DNA from: an uncultured Parabacteroides sp.
GTDB taxonomy: Bacteria; Bacteroidota; Bacteroidia; Bacteroidales; Tannerellaceae
Direction: 5' to 3'
DNA: 64,000 nucleotides
Assembly: GCA_949296075.1 (NCBI GenBank)
Contig: CASFNG010000005.1
Location: forward strand, 1 to 64,000
Position 1 is the first letter of the stretch, and the number at the start of each line of letters is the position of its first letter. This document shows positions 44,505 to 54,340 of this stretch, piece after piece. The translations under genes and the position numbers were made by a program. Below the pieces are notes generated by a model. That model saw only the letters and a program-made list of their open reading frames with translations. It made no database searches and had not been told where the DNA came from.

Positions 44505-45773
44505 ATGAAAGTAGATGTTTTGTTAGGATTGCAGTGGGGCGACGAGGGCAAAGGCAAGGTTGTCGATGTGCTGACTCCGAATTACGATGTGGTAACACGT
44601 TTTCAAGGAGGCCCCAATGCCGGACATACATTGGAGTTTAACGGAGAGAAGTATGTGCTGCGCTCCATCCCCTCCGGGATTTTCCAAGGGGGAAAGATCA
44701 ACGTGATCGGTAATGGGGTCGTATTGGATCCGTTATTGTTCAAGCAAGAGGCGGAAGCCTTGGCCGCGAGCGGACACGATATTACCAAGCAACTTTATAT
44801 CTCGAAGAAGGCGCACCTTATCTTGCCTACGCATCGGGTATTGGATGCCGCGTACGAGGCAGCGAAAGGAGCCGGCAAGATAGGCACGACCGGGAAGGGT
44901 ATCGGCCCGACCTATACGGACAAGGTAAGCCGTAACGGTGTCCGCGTGGGCGATCTGCTGCATAACTTCGAGGCAAAATACGCGGCGGCGAAGGCCAAGC
45001 ATGAGGCTATCCTGCGCTCCTTGAACTATCAATACGATATTACCGAGATCGAGGCGCAGTGGATGGATGCGCTGAATTACCTGAAGCAGTTTAAGCTGAT
45101 CGATAGTGAGCACGTCATCAATAACTTCCTGAAAGAGGGCAAATCCGTATTGGCTGAAGGTGCCCAAGGTACGATGTTGGATATTGACTTCGGCTCGTAT
45201 CCGTTCGTGACTTCCTCGAACACGATCTGCGCCGGGTGCTGTACGGGACTGGGTGTATCCCCTCGCAACATCGGTGAGGTATATGGGATCTTCAAGGCCT
45301 ATTGCACCCGTGTGGGGAGCGGTCCGTTCCCGACGGAGCTGTTCGATGAGGTAGGAGACAAGATCGGGCAGTTAGGTCATGAGTTCGGGGCGGTCACGGG
45401 GCGTAAGCGTCGTTGTGGCTGGATCGACTTGGTAGCCTTGCGCTATGCCGTGATGATTAACGGGGTAAGCCAGCTGATCATGATGAAGAGCGATGTGCTT
45501 GACTCCTTCGATACGATCAAGGCTTGTGTGGCCTATAAGGTCAATGGGGCTGAGGTCACGGAGTTCCCCTACGAGATCGACGATACGGTTGAGCCGATTT
45601 ACGTGGAGCTGCCGGGCTGGAAGACAGACATGACGAAGATGCAGAGCGAGGATGAGTTCCCGGAAGAGTTCAACGCTTACCTCTCTTTCCTTGAGGAGGA
45701 GCTGGGGGTACCCGTGAAGATCGTCTCTGTCGGTCCGGATCGCGAGCAGACAATTGTCAGATATACGGAATAA
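44505..45773 (+). CDS. purA: Adenylosuccinate synthetase
   Basis: A 422-residue enzyme of AMP synthesis, joining IMP and aspartate with GTP. GLQWGDEGKGKVVD is the P-loop and catalytic Asp region; GPNAGHTLEF carries the catalytic His; GTTGKGIGPTYTDK binds IMP; and GRKRRCGWIDLVALRYA is conserved. Length is normal. It starts 32 bases after the Fur-family gene and may be co-transcribed with it. Confidence 0.96.
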   Translation: MKVDVLLGLQWGDEGKGKVVDVLTPNYDVVTRFQGGPNAGHTLEFNGEKYVLRSIPSGIFQGGKINVIGNGVVLDPLLFKQEAEALAASGHDITKQLYISKKAHLILPTHRVLDAAYEAAKGAGKIGTTGKGIGPTYTDKVSRNGVRVGDLLHNFEAKYAAAKAKHEAILRSLNYQYDITEIEAQWMDALNYLKQFKLIDSEHVINNFLKEGKSVLAEGAQGTMLDIDFGSYPFVTSSNTICAGCCTGLGVSPRNIGEVYGIFKAYCTRVGSGPFPTELFDEVGDKIGQLGHEFGAVTGRKRRCGWIDLVALRYAVMINGVSQLIMMKSDVLDSFDTIKACVAYKVNGAEVTEFPYEIDDTVEPIYVELPGWKTDMTKMQSEDEFPEEFNAYLSFLEEELGVPVKIVSVGPDREQTIVRYTE

Positions 45774-45790
45774 GCGATCGGCAAATCCAT

Positions 45791-45841
45791 ACAAAATGGC
45801 AGAAGATGGCATATCTCAAGGGTTGTCTCCTGCCATTTTTG
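45791..45841 (+). terminator. Terminator of purA
   Basis: AAAATGGCAG pairs with CTGCCATTTTT across a roughly 25-base loop, followed by GTTTT. It lies about 20 bases after the purA stop. Confidence 0.7.
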
Positions 45842-45893
45842 TTTTGGAAGGCTTTTTGTCGTAGATTTGTAAAACATAATAAGATAACGGTTT

Positions 45894-46580
45894 ATGAGTA
45901 TGTATTGGGTTATATTCATCGGATTCGCTTTGTTGAGCTGGTTAGTCTCTTCACGGCTGAAAAACAAGTTTGAGAAGTATTCTCAAATCCCCATGCCAAA
46001 TGGGATGACAGGAAAAGATGTGGCGGAGAAGATGCTTCGTGACAACGGTATTTATGATGTACAGGTAATCTCGACTCCCGGCCATTTGACGGATCATTAT
46101 AATCCGGCGAACCAGACAGTCAACTTAAGTGAGTCGGTTTATTATAGCAATAGTATAGCTGCCGCCGCGGTGGCAGCGCATGAGTGTGGCCACGCTGTAC
46201 AGCATGCTACGGCTTACGCTCCGTTGAGAATGCGTTCCGCCTTGGTCCCGGTGGTCAGTTTCGCCTCGAATATCATGACTTGGGTGCTGTTGGGTGGTAT
46301 GTTGCTGATCAATGTCTTCCCCCAGCTGCTGCTGTTCGGGATCATTTTGTTCGCCTCGACCACCTTGTTCAGCTTTATCACCTTGCCGGTTGAGATCAAT
46401 GCCAGCCAGCGTGCCTTGGTATGGTTGAGCAACGCGGGTATCACGAACGCTTTCACGCACGATAAGGCGGAGGATGCGTTGCGGTCGGCCGCTTATACGT
46501 ATGTGGTAGCCGCTTTAGGATCGTTGGCTACTTTGCTTTATTATATCATGATTTTCTTAGGAGCCCGGAGTCGCGACTAA
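45894..46580 (+). CDS. YugP-like zinc metallopeptidase (membrane)
   Basis: A 228-residue membrane protein with an N-terminal helix (YWVIFIGFALLSWLVSS), a zinc motif AAHECGHAVQHATAY (His96, Glu97, His100), and two or three further hydrophobic segments (ALVPVVSFASNIMTWVLLGG and onward). It belongs to the neutral zinc metallopeptidase group like Bacillus YugP; substrates are unknown. MPNGMTGKDVAEKMLRDNGI and DHYNPANQTVNLSESVY are family marks. Confidence 0.88.
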   Translation: MSMYWVIFIGFALLSWLVSSRLKNKFEKYSQIPMPNGMTGKDVAEKMLRDNGIYDVQVISTPGHLTDHYNPANQTVNLSESVYYSNSIAAAAVAAHECGHAVQHATAYAPLRMRSALVPVVSFASNIMTWVLLGGMLLINVFPQLLLFGIILFASTTLFSFITLPVEINASQRALVWLSNAGITNAFTHDKAEDALRSAAYTYVVAALGSLATLLYYIMIFLGARSRD

Positions 46581-46700
46581 GGAAATTTCAGGAAACGGAG
46601 ATCTCCTTTAGGGGCATGAATGTGTCGCTGAGGGAGGATGGATTTTCCCGCAAAAGCATTACCTTTGCGGGAAAAATAATTTATATAATCACATATTATC

Positions 46701-48056
46701 ATGCAAAAACCTTCCATTCCAAAAGGTACCCGGGATTTTTCGCCGGAGGAGATGGCGAAACGTAACTATATATTCAGCACGATCCGCGAGGTGTTCCATC
46801 TTTATGGCTTTCAGCAGATCGAGACTCCCGCTATGGAGAACCTATCCACGTTGATGGGGAAATATGGGGAAGAGGGCGACAAGCTTCTTTTCAAGATCCT
46901 GAATTCGGGAGACTGCTTCGCCGGAATTTCCGATGAGGAGCTGAGGGAGAAGAACCCGTTGCGGTTTGCCGCGAAGGCTTGTGAGAAAGGATTGCGTTAC
47001 GACCTTACGGTTCCCTTCGCGCGCTTCGTGGTGCAGCATCGGAATGAGATCAGTTTCCCCTTTAAGCGTTACCAGATCCAGCCGGTATGGCGTGCGGATC
47101 GTCCACAGAAAGGGCGCTATCGTGAGTTCTATCAGTGTGATGGAGACGTGGTAGGATCTGACTCCCTTATTAACGAGGTGGAGCTGATCCAGATCATGGA
47201 TGAGGTGTTCCACCGCTTCGGGATACGGGTTCGCATCAAGATGAATAACCGGAAGATCCTGTCCGGCATCGCCGAGATCATCGGAGAGGCGGATAAGATC
47301 GTGGATATTACCGTGGCGATCGATAAATTGGATAAGATCGGCTTGGAGAACGTGAACGAGGAGCTTCGTTCGAAAGGCCTGCCTGAGGAGGCGATCGAGC
47401 GACTTCAGCCGATTATCCTGCTGCAAGGCTCGAACGAGGAGAAGATAGCTACCTTACGGAATGTGCTGGCTGCCTCGGAAACAGGCTTGAAAGGGGTGGA
47501 TGAGTTGGACTTTATCTTGGAGCGTATCTCGCATACGCCTATCCGTGCTGAGCTGGAGCTGGATCTTACCTTGGCACGCGGCTTGAATTATTACACGGGC
47601 GCTATCTTCGAGGTGAAGGCGCTTGACGTGCAGATCGGCAGTATTACGGGAGGAGGACGCTATGATAACCTGACCGGTGTGTTCGGCATGGAAGGGGTGT
47701 CTGGCGTAGGTTTCTCTTTCGGCGCCGATAGGATCTTTGACGTATTGAATCAATTGGACCTTTATCCTGAGGGCTCGTTGAAGGGCACGCAGCTGCTGTT
47801 CGTGAATTTCGGGCGGACAGAGGAGACGTACCTCTTGCCGTTGATCGCGAAAGTCCGTCAAGCGGGAATCCGGACTGAGCTATATCCGGAGGCCGCCAAG
47901 ATGAAGAAGCAGATGGGGTATGCGGACGCTAAGAAGATTCCTTTCGTGGCGATTGTCGGGGAGAACGAGATCACTGCCGGAAAGATCAACCTGAAAAATA
48001 TGCTGACAGGCGAGCAAGAGCTTGTCTCCTTGGAAGAGCTGATCGACCGCTTCTAA
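46701..48056 (+). CDS. hisS: Histidyl-tRNA synthetase
   Basis: A 451-residue class II aminoacyl-tRNA synthetase. [11 protein letters not shown] opens the protein; motif 2 region [23 protein letters not shown]; the histidine-specific [14 protein letters not shown]; motif 3 [12 protein letters not shown]; and a C-terminal anticodon-binding domain (about 350-451). A TACCTTTG element (46660-46667) lies 34 bases upstream. Its substrate tRNAs may include the twin tRNA-His genes at 30987. Confidence 0.96.
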   Translation: MQKPSIPKGTRDFSPEEMAKRNYIFSTIREVFHLYGFQQIETPAMENLSTLMGKYGEEGDKLLFKILNSGDCFAGISDEELREKNPLRFAAKACEKGLRYDLTVPFARFVVQHRNEISFPFKRYQIQPVWRADRPQKGRYREFYQCDGDVVGSDSLINEVELIQIMDEVFHRFGIRVRIKMNNRKILSGIAEIIGEADKIVDITVAIDKLDKIGLENVNEELRSKGLPEEAIERLQPIILLQGSNEEKIATLRNVLAASETGLKGVDELDFILERISHTPIRAELELDLTLARGLNYYTGAIFEVKALDVQIGSITGGGRYDNLTGVFGMEGVSGVGFSFGADRIFDVLNQLDLYPEGSLKGTQLLFVNFGRTEETYLLPLIAKVRQAGIRTELYPEAAKMKKQMGYADAKKIPFVAIVGENEITAGKINLKNMLTGEQELVSLEELIDRF

Positions 48057-48069
48057 GCGGTTTCCGGGA

Positions 48070-48840
48070 CTATCTCGGTCTCTTTTCCGGCATATAGAGC
48101 CAAAAACGCGCAGGCATGTGCTGTCGTTGCAAACGGGGGTTGAGGCGTTCTTTGATAGCGATCGACTGGAAGTAGGCTTGCCACATCTCTTGGAAGAGGG
48201 TCTCATCCTTGTCCATAATATCTTCGCTGAGCAATCCGGTCAGGAGGTGTGAATCTTTTTCCTCGAACCGTACCTCCGTGACCTCTTTCAGGTCGTAGTA
48301 ATAGCCATACTCTCGCTTGAGATCGTAGAGAAGCCAGCGTTGGTCGGCAAAACGGTCTTGGGCGTAAGGGACAACTAAGGGAAGTACATTATATAAGGGG
48401 GCAAGGGCGGCGAAATAGGTGCCGTCGGCCGCCTTTTGGAAACGGAAGAACTGGATGACACGCAGCCGCTCGTTGCTGACCTTCTTCCAGATCTTGGCTG
48501 TTTCTAATACGTCCGGATCGCCGAGATTGTACTCGATGGTCTTTGGGGAGTCGATCGCCTTTTGGATATAGCGAAACAGCAACAGATCCACTTCCGGGAG
48601 TTCAGATAACCAAGTGACCGTCAGCCCGGAGAGGGAAGTGCGTGAGATTCGTTTCTCCAGGCCCTTCCATACCCGTTCGGCTTTTCGGCTATCGGTATGA
48701 ATCGTTACGACCTCGTCGTGGAATAGGGGAAGGGGTTCTCCCTCAGCCAGCAACACGTCGGGGAACTGCCGGCGGGCATAGGCGTCGAATACGGCGGTGA
48801 GGAGCCCTTCGAATGTCTTGTCGTAAACGAATGCGATCAT
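48070..48840 (-). CDS. Putative DNA metabolism protein, DUF4130/TIGR03915 type
   Basis: A 256-residue protein (FVYDKTFEGLLTAVFDAY; AERVWKGLEKRIS; IQFFRFQKAADGTYFA; LPLVVPYAQDRFADQRW) of a family linked, by gene neighbourhood, to the radical SAM protein encoded just upstream. In some bacteria this domain is joined to a uracil-DNA-glycosylase-like domain; here it stands alone. The start at MIAFVYDKTF is the family start; upstream codons of the frame are not similar. Function is unproven. Confidence 0.82.
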   Translation of the reverse strand: MIAFVYDKTFEGLLTAVFDAYARRQFPDVLLAEGEPLPLFHDEVVTIHTDSRKAERVWKGLEKRISRTSLSGLTVTWLSELPEVDLLLFRYIQKAIDSPKTIEYNLGDPDVLETAKIWKKVSNERLRVIQFFRFQKAADGTYFAALAPLYNVLPLVVPYAQDRFADQRWLLYDLKREYGYYYDLKEVTEVRFEEKDSHLLTGLLSEDIMDKDETLFQEMWQAYFQSIAIKERLNPRLQRQHMPARFWLYMPEKRPR

Positions 48841-48874
48841 ATCTTGTTCTCTCTTTTTCGAAGGATCTGTGTTA

Positions 48875-50134
48875 TCAATCAATGAATGGTAACCGGAGCT
48901 GTGCCGTATCCGCTTGTTTCCCGCTTTTTCTGGATAGTAGCTGGCGGACAGTCGTCGGGCTTACCTCGTGGATAGTGCGCATAGGCAGCTCACGGCAGGT
49001 AATGAAGTAGCGGGCTTTCTTCATCACTACACCTATCTTTTTCAGCTGTTCGGCGGTAAGGTTCCCGTAGCGCCGTGAGATCACGATGATCTTGGCCGAC
49101 TTTACGCCAATCCCCGGAATCCGGAGAAGAGTCTCATAGTCTGCCTTGTTGATGTCTATGGGGAACAGCTCGGGGTGACGTAACGCCCAAGATAGCTTAG
49201 GGTCGATGTCAAGATCCAGATCCGGGTAAGCGTCATTGACGATCTCATCTACTTGGAATTGATAAAATCGCAGTAGCCAGTCCGCTTGGTATAACCGGTT
49301 CTCTCGGACCAACGGAGGTGCCGTGATCGCTGGCAGGCGGGTATCGTAAGTGTTTACGGGAATGAACCCGGAATAATAGACCCGTTTCATTGTAGGCCGC
49401 TGGTACAAGGCAGACGAGAGGCGAAGGATGTCCTTGTCCGTATCTGCCGTGGCTCCTACGATCATTTGCGTGCTTTGTCCGGCAGGCGCGAACTTTGGGG
49501 CATGGCGAAGCCGTTTCCGATCTTCGGCGTTTTGAAGGATCCCTTGTTGGATGTAGCGCATGGGGGTAAGGACACTCTTGAAATCTTTCTCTGGAGCCAA
49601 TGCCTGAAGGCTTTTCTCATTGGGTATCTCGATATTCACGCTCAGGCGATCCGCATATAATCCGGCCTCGTTGACTAATTCTTGGCTTGCCCCGGGAATA
49701 CTTTTCAGATGTATATAGCCGTTGAAGCGGTGTATGAGGCGAAGATCCTTGACCGCCTTGACAAGCCGTTCCATCGTATAGTCTGGATTGCGCACGACCC
49801 CCGAGCTTAAGAACAGCCCCTCGATGTAATTGCGCCGGTAGAATTCGATGGTAAGTTCCACTAATTCCGTGACGGATAGGGTCGCCCTCGGCAGGTCATT
49901 GCTGCGCCGGTTGACACAATAGGCGCAATCATACATACAATAGTTGGTAAGCATGATTTTCAAGAGCGAGATGCAGCGCCCGTCCTCCGCGAAGCTATGG
50001 CAGATACCCCAACCCTCGGTGCTCCCGATCGCCCCGCTTTTATGGGCCCGAGTGGTGCCGCTTGAGGCGCAGGAGACGTCATATTTGGCCGACTCCGCCA
50101 ATATTTTCAGTTTCTGGAGTACCTTCTCGTTCAT
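48875..50134 (-). CDS. Putative DNA modification/repair radical SAM protein (TIGR03916 type)
   Basis: A 419-residue protein. The 4Fe-4S/SAM site is Cys66, Cys70 and Cys73 in CMYDCAYC. The C-terminal part has a helix-hairpin-helix DNA-binding motif (LLRIPGIGVKSAKIIVISRR). The N-terminus has a conserved stretch with GWGICHSFAEDGRC. It lies 34 bases upstream of the DUF4130-type gene on the same strand, the usual arrangement. It is expected to act on DNA, but the reaction is not known. Confidence 0.87.
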   Translation of the reverse strand: MNEKVLQKLKILAESAKYDVSCASSGTTRAHKSGAIGSTEGWGICHSFAEDGRCISLLKIMLTNYCMYDCAYCVNRRSNDLPRATLSVTELVELTIEFYRRNYIEGLFLSSGVVRNPDYTMERLVKAVKDLRLIHRFNGYIHLKSIPGASQELVNEAGLYADRLSVNIEIPNEKSLQALAPEKDFKSVLTPMRYIQQGILQNAEDRKRLRHAPKFAPAGQSTQMIVGATADTDKDILRLSSALYQRPTMKRVYYSGFIPVNTYDTRLPAITAPPLVRENRLYQADWLLRFYQFQVDEIVNDAYPDLDLDIDPKLSWALRHPELFPIDINKADYETLLRIPGIGVKSAKIIVISRRYGNLTAEQLKKIGVVMKKARYFITCRELPMRTIHEVSPTTVRQLLSRKSGKQADTAQLRLPFID

Positions 50135-50287
50135 TTTTTTCGGGATATTTATCGCAAAGGTAACGATCCGATCGGGAAATCTACCATACGATCCTCAAGT
50201 TTTAGTAGCAGGAAAGATGTATATTCGCGTCGTCAGAATCCTCATTTGGAGGAAAGGTCATTATTTGTAATACCTAAAAACAGTTAT

Positions 50288-51883
50288 ATGAAACGTCTTA
50301 TTTATCCGGGGACCTTGTTGGCTCCGGCTTTTTTGTTTGTCGCCTGTGGAGGCGGACAAGAGAAAGTGGAAGAGAAGCCACTTAACATCATCCACATCAT
50401 GACGGATGACCATTCCTATCAAACAATCAGCGCTTACGGGCACGCTTTAGGGAAATTGGCTCCTACACCCAACTTGGATCGGTTGGCGGCGGAAGGAATG
50501 CTGTTCCGGCAGGCGTTCGTGGAGAACTCGCTCTCCACTCCCAGCCGGGCCTGCCTGATGACCGGATTGTACAGTCACCAGAACGGGCAGCGGCAATTGG
50601 GAGCGGGAATCGATACGACGAAGACTTTCTTCTCGGAGATCTTGAGGGCGCATGGATACCAGACCTGCGTGGTCGGGAAATGGCATATGCAATGCGAGCC
50701 GAAAGGCTTTGACTCGTATCATGTGCTTTGGGATCAGGGGGATTATTACAACCCCGAGTTCAAGAGCCCGGAGACAAACGGCGAATATGTCCGCGAGGAG
50801 GGGTATGCCACCTCCCTCATAACGGATCACGCCATCGAGTTCTTGGAGAAACGGGACCCGGGGAAACCCTTCTGCCTGTTGGTACACCACAAGGCCCCGC
50901 ACCGGAACTGGATGCCTGACACGAGGTATCTTGACCTGTACGAGGACGTGGATTTTCCTTATCCGGATACCTTCAACGACCGTTACGCCACCCGTTGCGC
51001 GGCGGCCTCTACGCAGGAAATGCGTATAGACGATGACATGACATTGGTCTACGACCTGAAGGTGGATGAGCTGAAGCAAACGAAGCCCCATGATAATGAG
51101 TGGAATGTCGAGGGATGGGACGCCTCGCTCGCGCGGATGACCCCGGAACAGCGGGAAACGTGGATGAATTCCTATAAGCCCCGCAATGAGAGGTTTATCC
51201 AGTCCGACCTAAAAGGGGAGGACTTGGTGAGGTGGAAATACCAGCGTTATATCAAGGATTATGTCCGTTGCATCAAGTCTATCGATGATGAGGTGGGACG
51301 TTTGCTGGATTACTTGGAGAGAGAGGACCTGATGGACAATACGGTCATTGTCTATACCTCCGACCAGGGCTTCTATATGGGCGAGCACGGATGGTTCGAC
51401 AAGCGGTTCATGTACGAGGAGTCGTTCCGTACGCCGCTGATTATCCGCTATCCGGGGAAGATCAAGCCGGGCAGCGAGTGTACGGCCTTGGTACAGAATA
51501 TTGACTACGCCCCCACTTACTTGGACATAGCGGGGATAGAGAAGCCGGATTACATGGTCGGGACTTCCTTGGTCCCGCTATTCGGTGGCGAGACACCCAA
51601 GGACTGGAGGGAGTATCTCTACTACCACTATTACGATTACCCGGCGATACACATGGTACGCCGTCATGACGGTGTGCGAGACAGCCGGTATAAGCTGATC
51701 CATTTCTATGGGGATAAGGACCAATACAGGGAGGCGATCGATTGCAATGAGCTGTACGACTTGCGGACGGATCCCAATGAGTTGCATAATCTGTACGGGG
51801 ATCCCGAGTACGCGGAGGTGCAAGATCGTTTGCAAGCGCAGTTGGATAAGTTCCGTGCGGAGCAGAAAGTGGATGAGTATTAA
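50288..51883 (+). CDS. S-type sulfatase lipoprotein (arylsulfatase superfamily)
   Basis: A 531-residue lipoprotein (lipobox FVAC). The alkaline-phosphatase-like fold has the metal motif HIMTDDHSYQ at the N-terminus and the formylglycine site Ser83 in STPSRACLMTG. Ser instead of Cys means activation by an anaerobic sulfatase-maturating enzyme, which is not in this window. GKWHM and HHKAPHRNW are active-site motifs and TSDQGFYMGEHGWFDKRFMY completes the metal site. The substrate is a sulfated glycan or glycosaminoglycan of unknown type. Start at 50288 fits the signal peptide. Confidence 0.92.
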   Translation: MKRLIYPGTLLAPAFLFVACGGGQEKVEEKPLNIIHIMTDDHSYQTISAYGHALGKLAPTPNLDRLAAEGMLFRQAFVENSLSTPSRACLMTGLYSHQNGQRQLGAGIDTTKTFFSEILRAHGYQTCVVGKWHMQCEPKGFDSYHVLWDQGDYYNPEFKSPETNGEYVREEGYATSLITDHAIEFLEKRDPGKPFCLLVHHKAPHRNWMPDTRYLDLYEDVDFPYPDTFNDRYATRCAAASTQEMRIDDDMTLVYDLKVDELKQTKPHDNEWNVEGWDASLARMTPEQRETWMNSYKPRNERFIQSDLKGEDLVRWKYQRYIKDYVRCIKSIDDEVGRLLDYLEREDLMDNTVIVYTSDQGFYMGEHGWFDKRFMYEESFRTPLIIRYPGKIKPGSECTALVQNIDYAPTYLDIAGIEKPDYMVGTSLVPLFGGETPKDWREYLYYHYYDYPAIHMVRRHDGVRDSRYKLIHFYGDKDQYREAIDCNELYDLRTDPNELHNLYGDPEYAEVQDRLQAQLDKFRAEQKVDEY

Positions 51884-51900
51884 AGGACAACCCTATAAGA

Positions 51901-51937
51901 GACGGGACAGGAGATTTTCTCCTGTCCCGTTTTTTTA
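51901..51937. terminator. Terminator between the sulfatase and RSH genes
   Basis: GACGGGACAGGAGA pairs with TCTCCTGTCCCGT, followed by a T7 run. It lies between convergent genes. Confidence 0.88.
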
Positions 51938-51947
51938 TGCCTTGATC

Positions 51948-54161
51948 TCAAGTGTTCAGCCGCTCTACCGTTTTTACCCCATTAACGGCCTTGATCTTCT
52001 TGGTCAGGGAGCTGAGCGAGGTCGTATCCCTCACGGAGACGGTGAAATTCCCTTGGAAGAGCCCGTCTGTCGAGTTGATGTTCAACGAGCGTAAGGTCAC
52101 GTTAGCCTCCTTGCCGATCACGGAGGTGATGTTGGTTACGATCGCTATGTCGTCTCGTCCGATCACCTGTAAAGTGACGATATAGCCGTTGTCTCCCTTC
52201 CCGCTCCATTTCGCCCGGATGATCCGGTATCCGAAGCGGCTCATCATCTCCTGCGCGTTAGGGCAATCCATCCGGTGGATCTTGATCCCGTGCGTGGAGA
52301 CAAACCCGAACACCTCGTCGCCATAAATCGGGTTACAGCACTTGGCGAGCTTGTACTCGATACCGGTCAGGTTCTTGTCGATCACCAAAATATCCTTATT
52401 GGTAGAGATCTCCTCCACCGGGGTGGTCGTGATGAATTCCTCGGCACTGCGCGCCTCTGTCCGGTCGTTGCTCTCGGTCTCCTTGCGGAGCGCCTCCACA
52501 TATTCGTCGATCACGACGTTCGGATCGAGGCGCTCCTCAGCGATCTCGATATAGAAATCGGTGACGGTCTTGAAGCCCTTTTTCTTGATATAGCGCATCA
52601 AGGTCGGCTCCTCCAGCTCGATTTTCCGGTTCTTGAAGCGTCGTTGCAACATCTCCTTGGCGAATTCCACGGCCTTTACGGTCTCCTCCTTCAGTGCCTG
52701 CTTGATCTTCACGCGGGCTTTCGAGGTGACGACGAAGTTCAGCCAGTCCCTCTTGGGCGATTGCGTGGGCGAGGTGATGACCGATACGCTGTCACCATTG
52801 TGCAAGACGTACTTGATCGGCACGTTCTTCCCGTTCACCTTCGCGGAGACACACTTGCTTCCCAAGTTGGTATGGATGGCGAAGGCGAAATCGAGTACGG
52901 TAGCCCCTTTCGCCAGCTTGATCAGGTCGCCCGTGGGTGTGAACACATAGATCTCGTCCTTGTACAGATCCATCTTGAAGTCCTGCATCAGGTCCAGCGG
53001 GTTGTTCTCTTTCGTCTCCAAGGCCGCCCGCACGTTATTCATGAACTCGTCGAGCCCGCTTTCCGCCTTCACCCCCTTGTATTTCCAATGGGCGGCAAGT
53101 CCTCGCTCGGCTATCTCGTCCATCCGCTTGGTCCGTATCTGTACCTCCACCCACTTGTTCTGGGGCCCCATCACCGTGATGTGCAGGCTCTCGTACCCAT
53201 TGCTCTTGGGGATGGAGATCCAGTCCTTCATCCGCTTGGGGTTAGGCTGGTACATATCCGTGATGATGGAATAGACCTGCCAGCATTCCGACCGCTCCTT
53301 CGGCAGGGGCGTATCCAATACGATACGGATGGCGAAAAGGTCGTATATCCCCTCGAACTCCACTTGCTGCTTCTTGAGCTTGTTGTTGATGGAGTGGATA
53401 GACTTGGTGCGTCCCTTGATCTCGAAATGGAAGCCCTCCTCAGTCAACCGTTTCTTGATCGGGGCGATGAACTCCTCGATATAGGCGTCGCGCGAGCGTT
53501 TCGTCTCGTTTAGTTTACGCTTGATGAAATCATATTGCTTCCGGTCGGTATATTTCAGGGAGAGATCCTCTAATTCGCTCTTGATCGCGTAGAGCCCCAG
53601 CCTGTGAGCGAGCGGGGCGTACAGGTACGACGCTTCGGTGGCGAGCCGGATCCGGTCATCCTCAGACAGCAGCTTCCCGAGCCGCATGAGGCAGAGGCGG
53701 TCGGCTATCATCAGCAGGATCACCCGTACATCCTCCGCGAACGAGAATAGAAGGCGGTGGAAGTTTTCTGAGTTGATGGCGGTGTTTTTCGCGTAAAGAT
53801 CCGAAGTTTTCAGCAAACGTTGGACAATCAATGATACGTCCTCCCCAAACTCCTTTTCCACCTCCTCGATGGCGATCGTCTGTTTCATCACCGGCCGATA
53901 CAGGAGCAGGGCGATGACGGAGGTACGCTTCAGCCCGATCTCCTGCGAGGCGATCAGGGCGGTGTCGATGTTGCGCAACAGCCCGTTGATCCCGTTCTTG
54001 TCGCGTCCGTAGCAGTCTAAGGCCACCACCCGTTTCATCATTGCCTTCATCTTGCGGATATCCTCTTTTTCAAGGAAAGAGTAAAGACTATGCAGCAGGA
54101 GCCTGTATTTGGAGAAGAAGGCTCTCTTTTCTTCCGGCGTAAAGAAATCGATTGTATCCAT
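51948..54161 (-). CDS. RelA/SpoT homologue, synthetase with a degenerate hydrolase domain
   Basis: A 737-residue (p)ppGpp enzyme. The N-terminal HD-hydrolase region (about 60-165) lacks its key residues: ALLHDVVED of active enzymes reads ALLLYRPVM, and ADRLHNMR reads ADRLCLMR. The synthetase domain is intact (YDLFAIRIVLDT; RMKD at 310-313; SNGYESLH; VEVQIRTKRMDEIAERGLAAHWKYK). TGS (about 398-460, VFTPTGDLIKLAKGATVLDF) and C-terminal ACT domains follow. It probably makes (p)ppGpp and cannot degrade it, so a second RSH protein with hydrolase is expected elsewhere. Confidence 0.9.
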   Translation of the reverse strand: MDTIDFFTPEEKRAFFSKYRLLLHSLYSFLEKEDIRKMKAMMKRVVALDCYGRDKNGINGLLRNIDTALIASQEIGLKRTSVIALLLYRPVMKQTIAIEEVEKEFGEDVSLIVQRLLKTSDLYAKNTAINSENFHRLLFSFAEDVRVILLMIADRLCLMRLGKLLSEDDRIRLATEASYLYAPLAHRLGLYAIKSELEDLSLKYTDRKQYDFIKRKLNETKRSRDAYIEEFIAPIKKRLTEEGFHFEIKGRTKSIHSINNKLKKQQVEFEGIYDLFAIRIVLDTPLPKERSECWQVYSIITDMYQPNPKRMKDWISIPKSNGYESLHITVMGPQNKWVEVQIRTKRMDEIAERGLAAHWKYKGVKAESGLDEFMNNVRAALETKENNPLDLMQDFKMDLYKDEIYVFTPTGDLIKLAKGATVLDFAFAIHTNLGSKCVSAKVNGKNVPIKYVLHNGDSVSVITSPTQSPKRDWLNFVVTSKARVKIKQALKEETVKAVEFAKEMLQRRFKNRKIELEEPTLMRYIKKKGFKTVTDFYIEIAEERLDPNVVIDEYVEALRKETESNDRTEARSAEEFITTTPVEEISTNKDILVIDKNLTGIEYKLAKCCNPIYGDEVFGFVSTHGIKIHRMDCPNAQEMMSRFGYRIIRAKWSGKGDNGYIVTLQVIGRDDIAIVTNITSVIGKEANVTLRSLNINSTDGLFQGNFTVSVRDTTSLSSLTKKIKAVNGVKTVERLNT

Positions 54162-54340
54162 AATGCGTCATTTTTACTGCCCAATCGCGGACAGGCCGTA
54201 AAACATGCCGTAAAAGTAGTTTTTTAAATGAAATACCGGCAGGATTATTAAGGTTATTTTATACATTTGCGATACACATGGGCCGGTTGGATATAGGCCG
54301 GCGATTTTACGGGCATTTATTTTGTATAAACTATAATACT

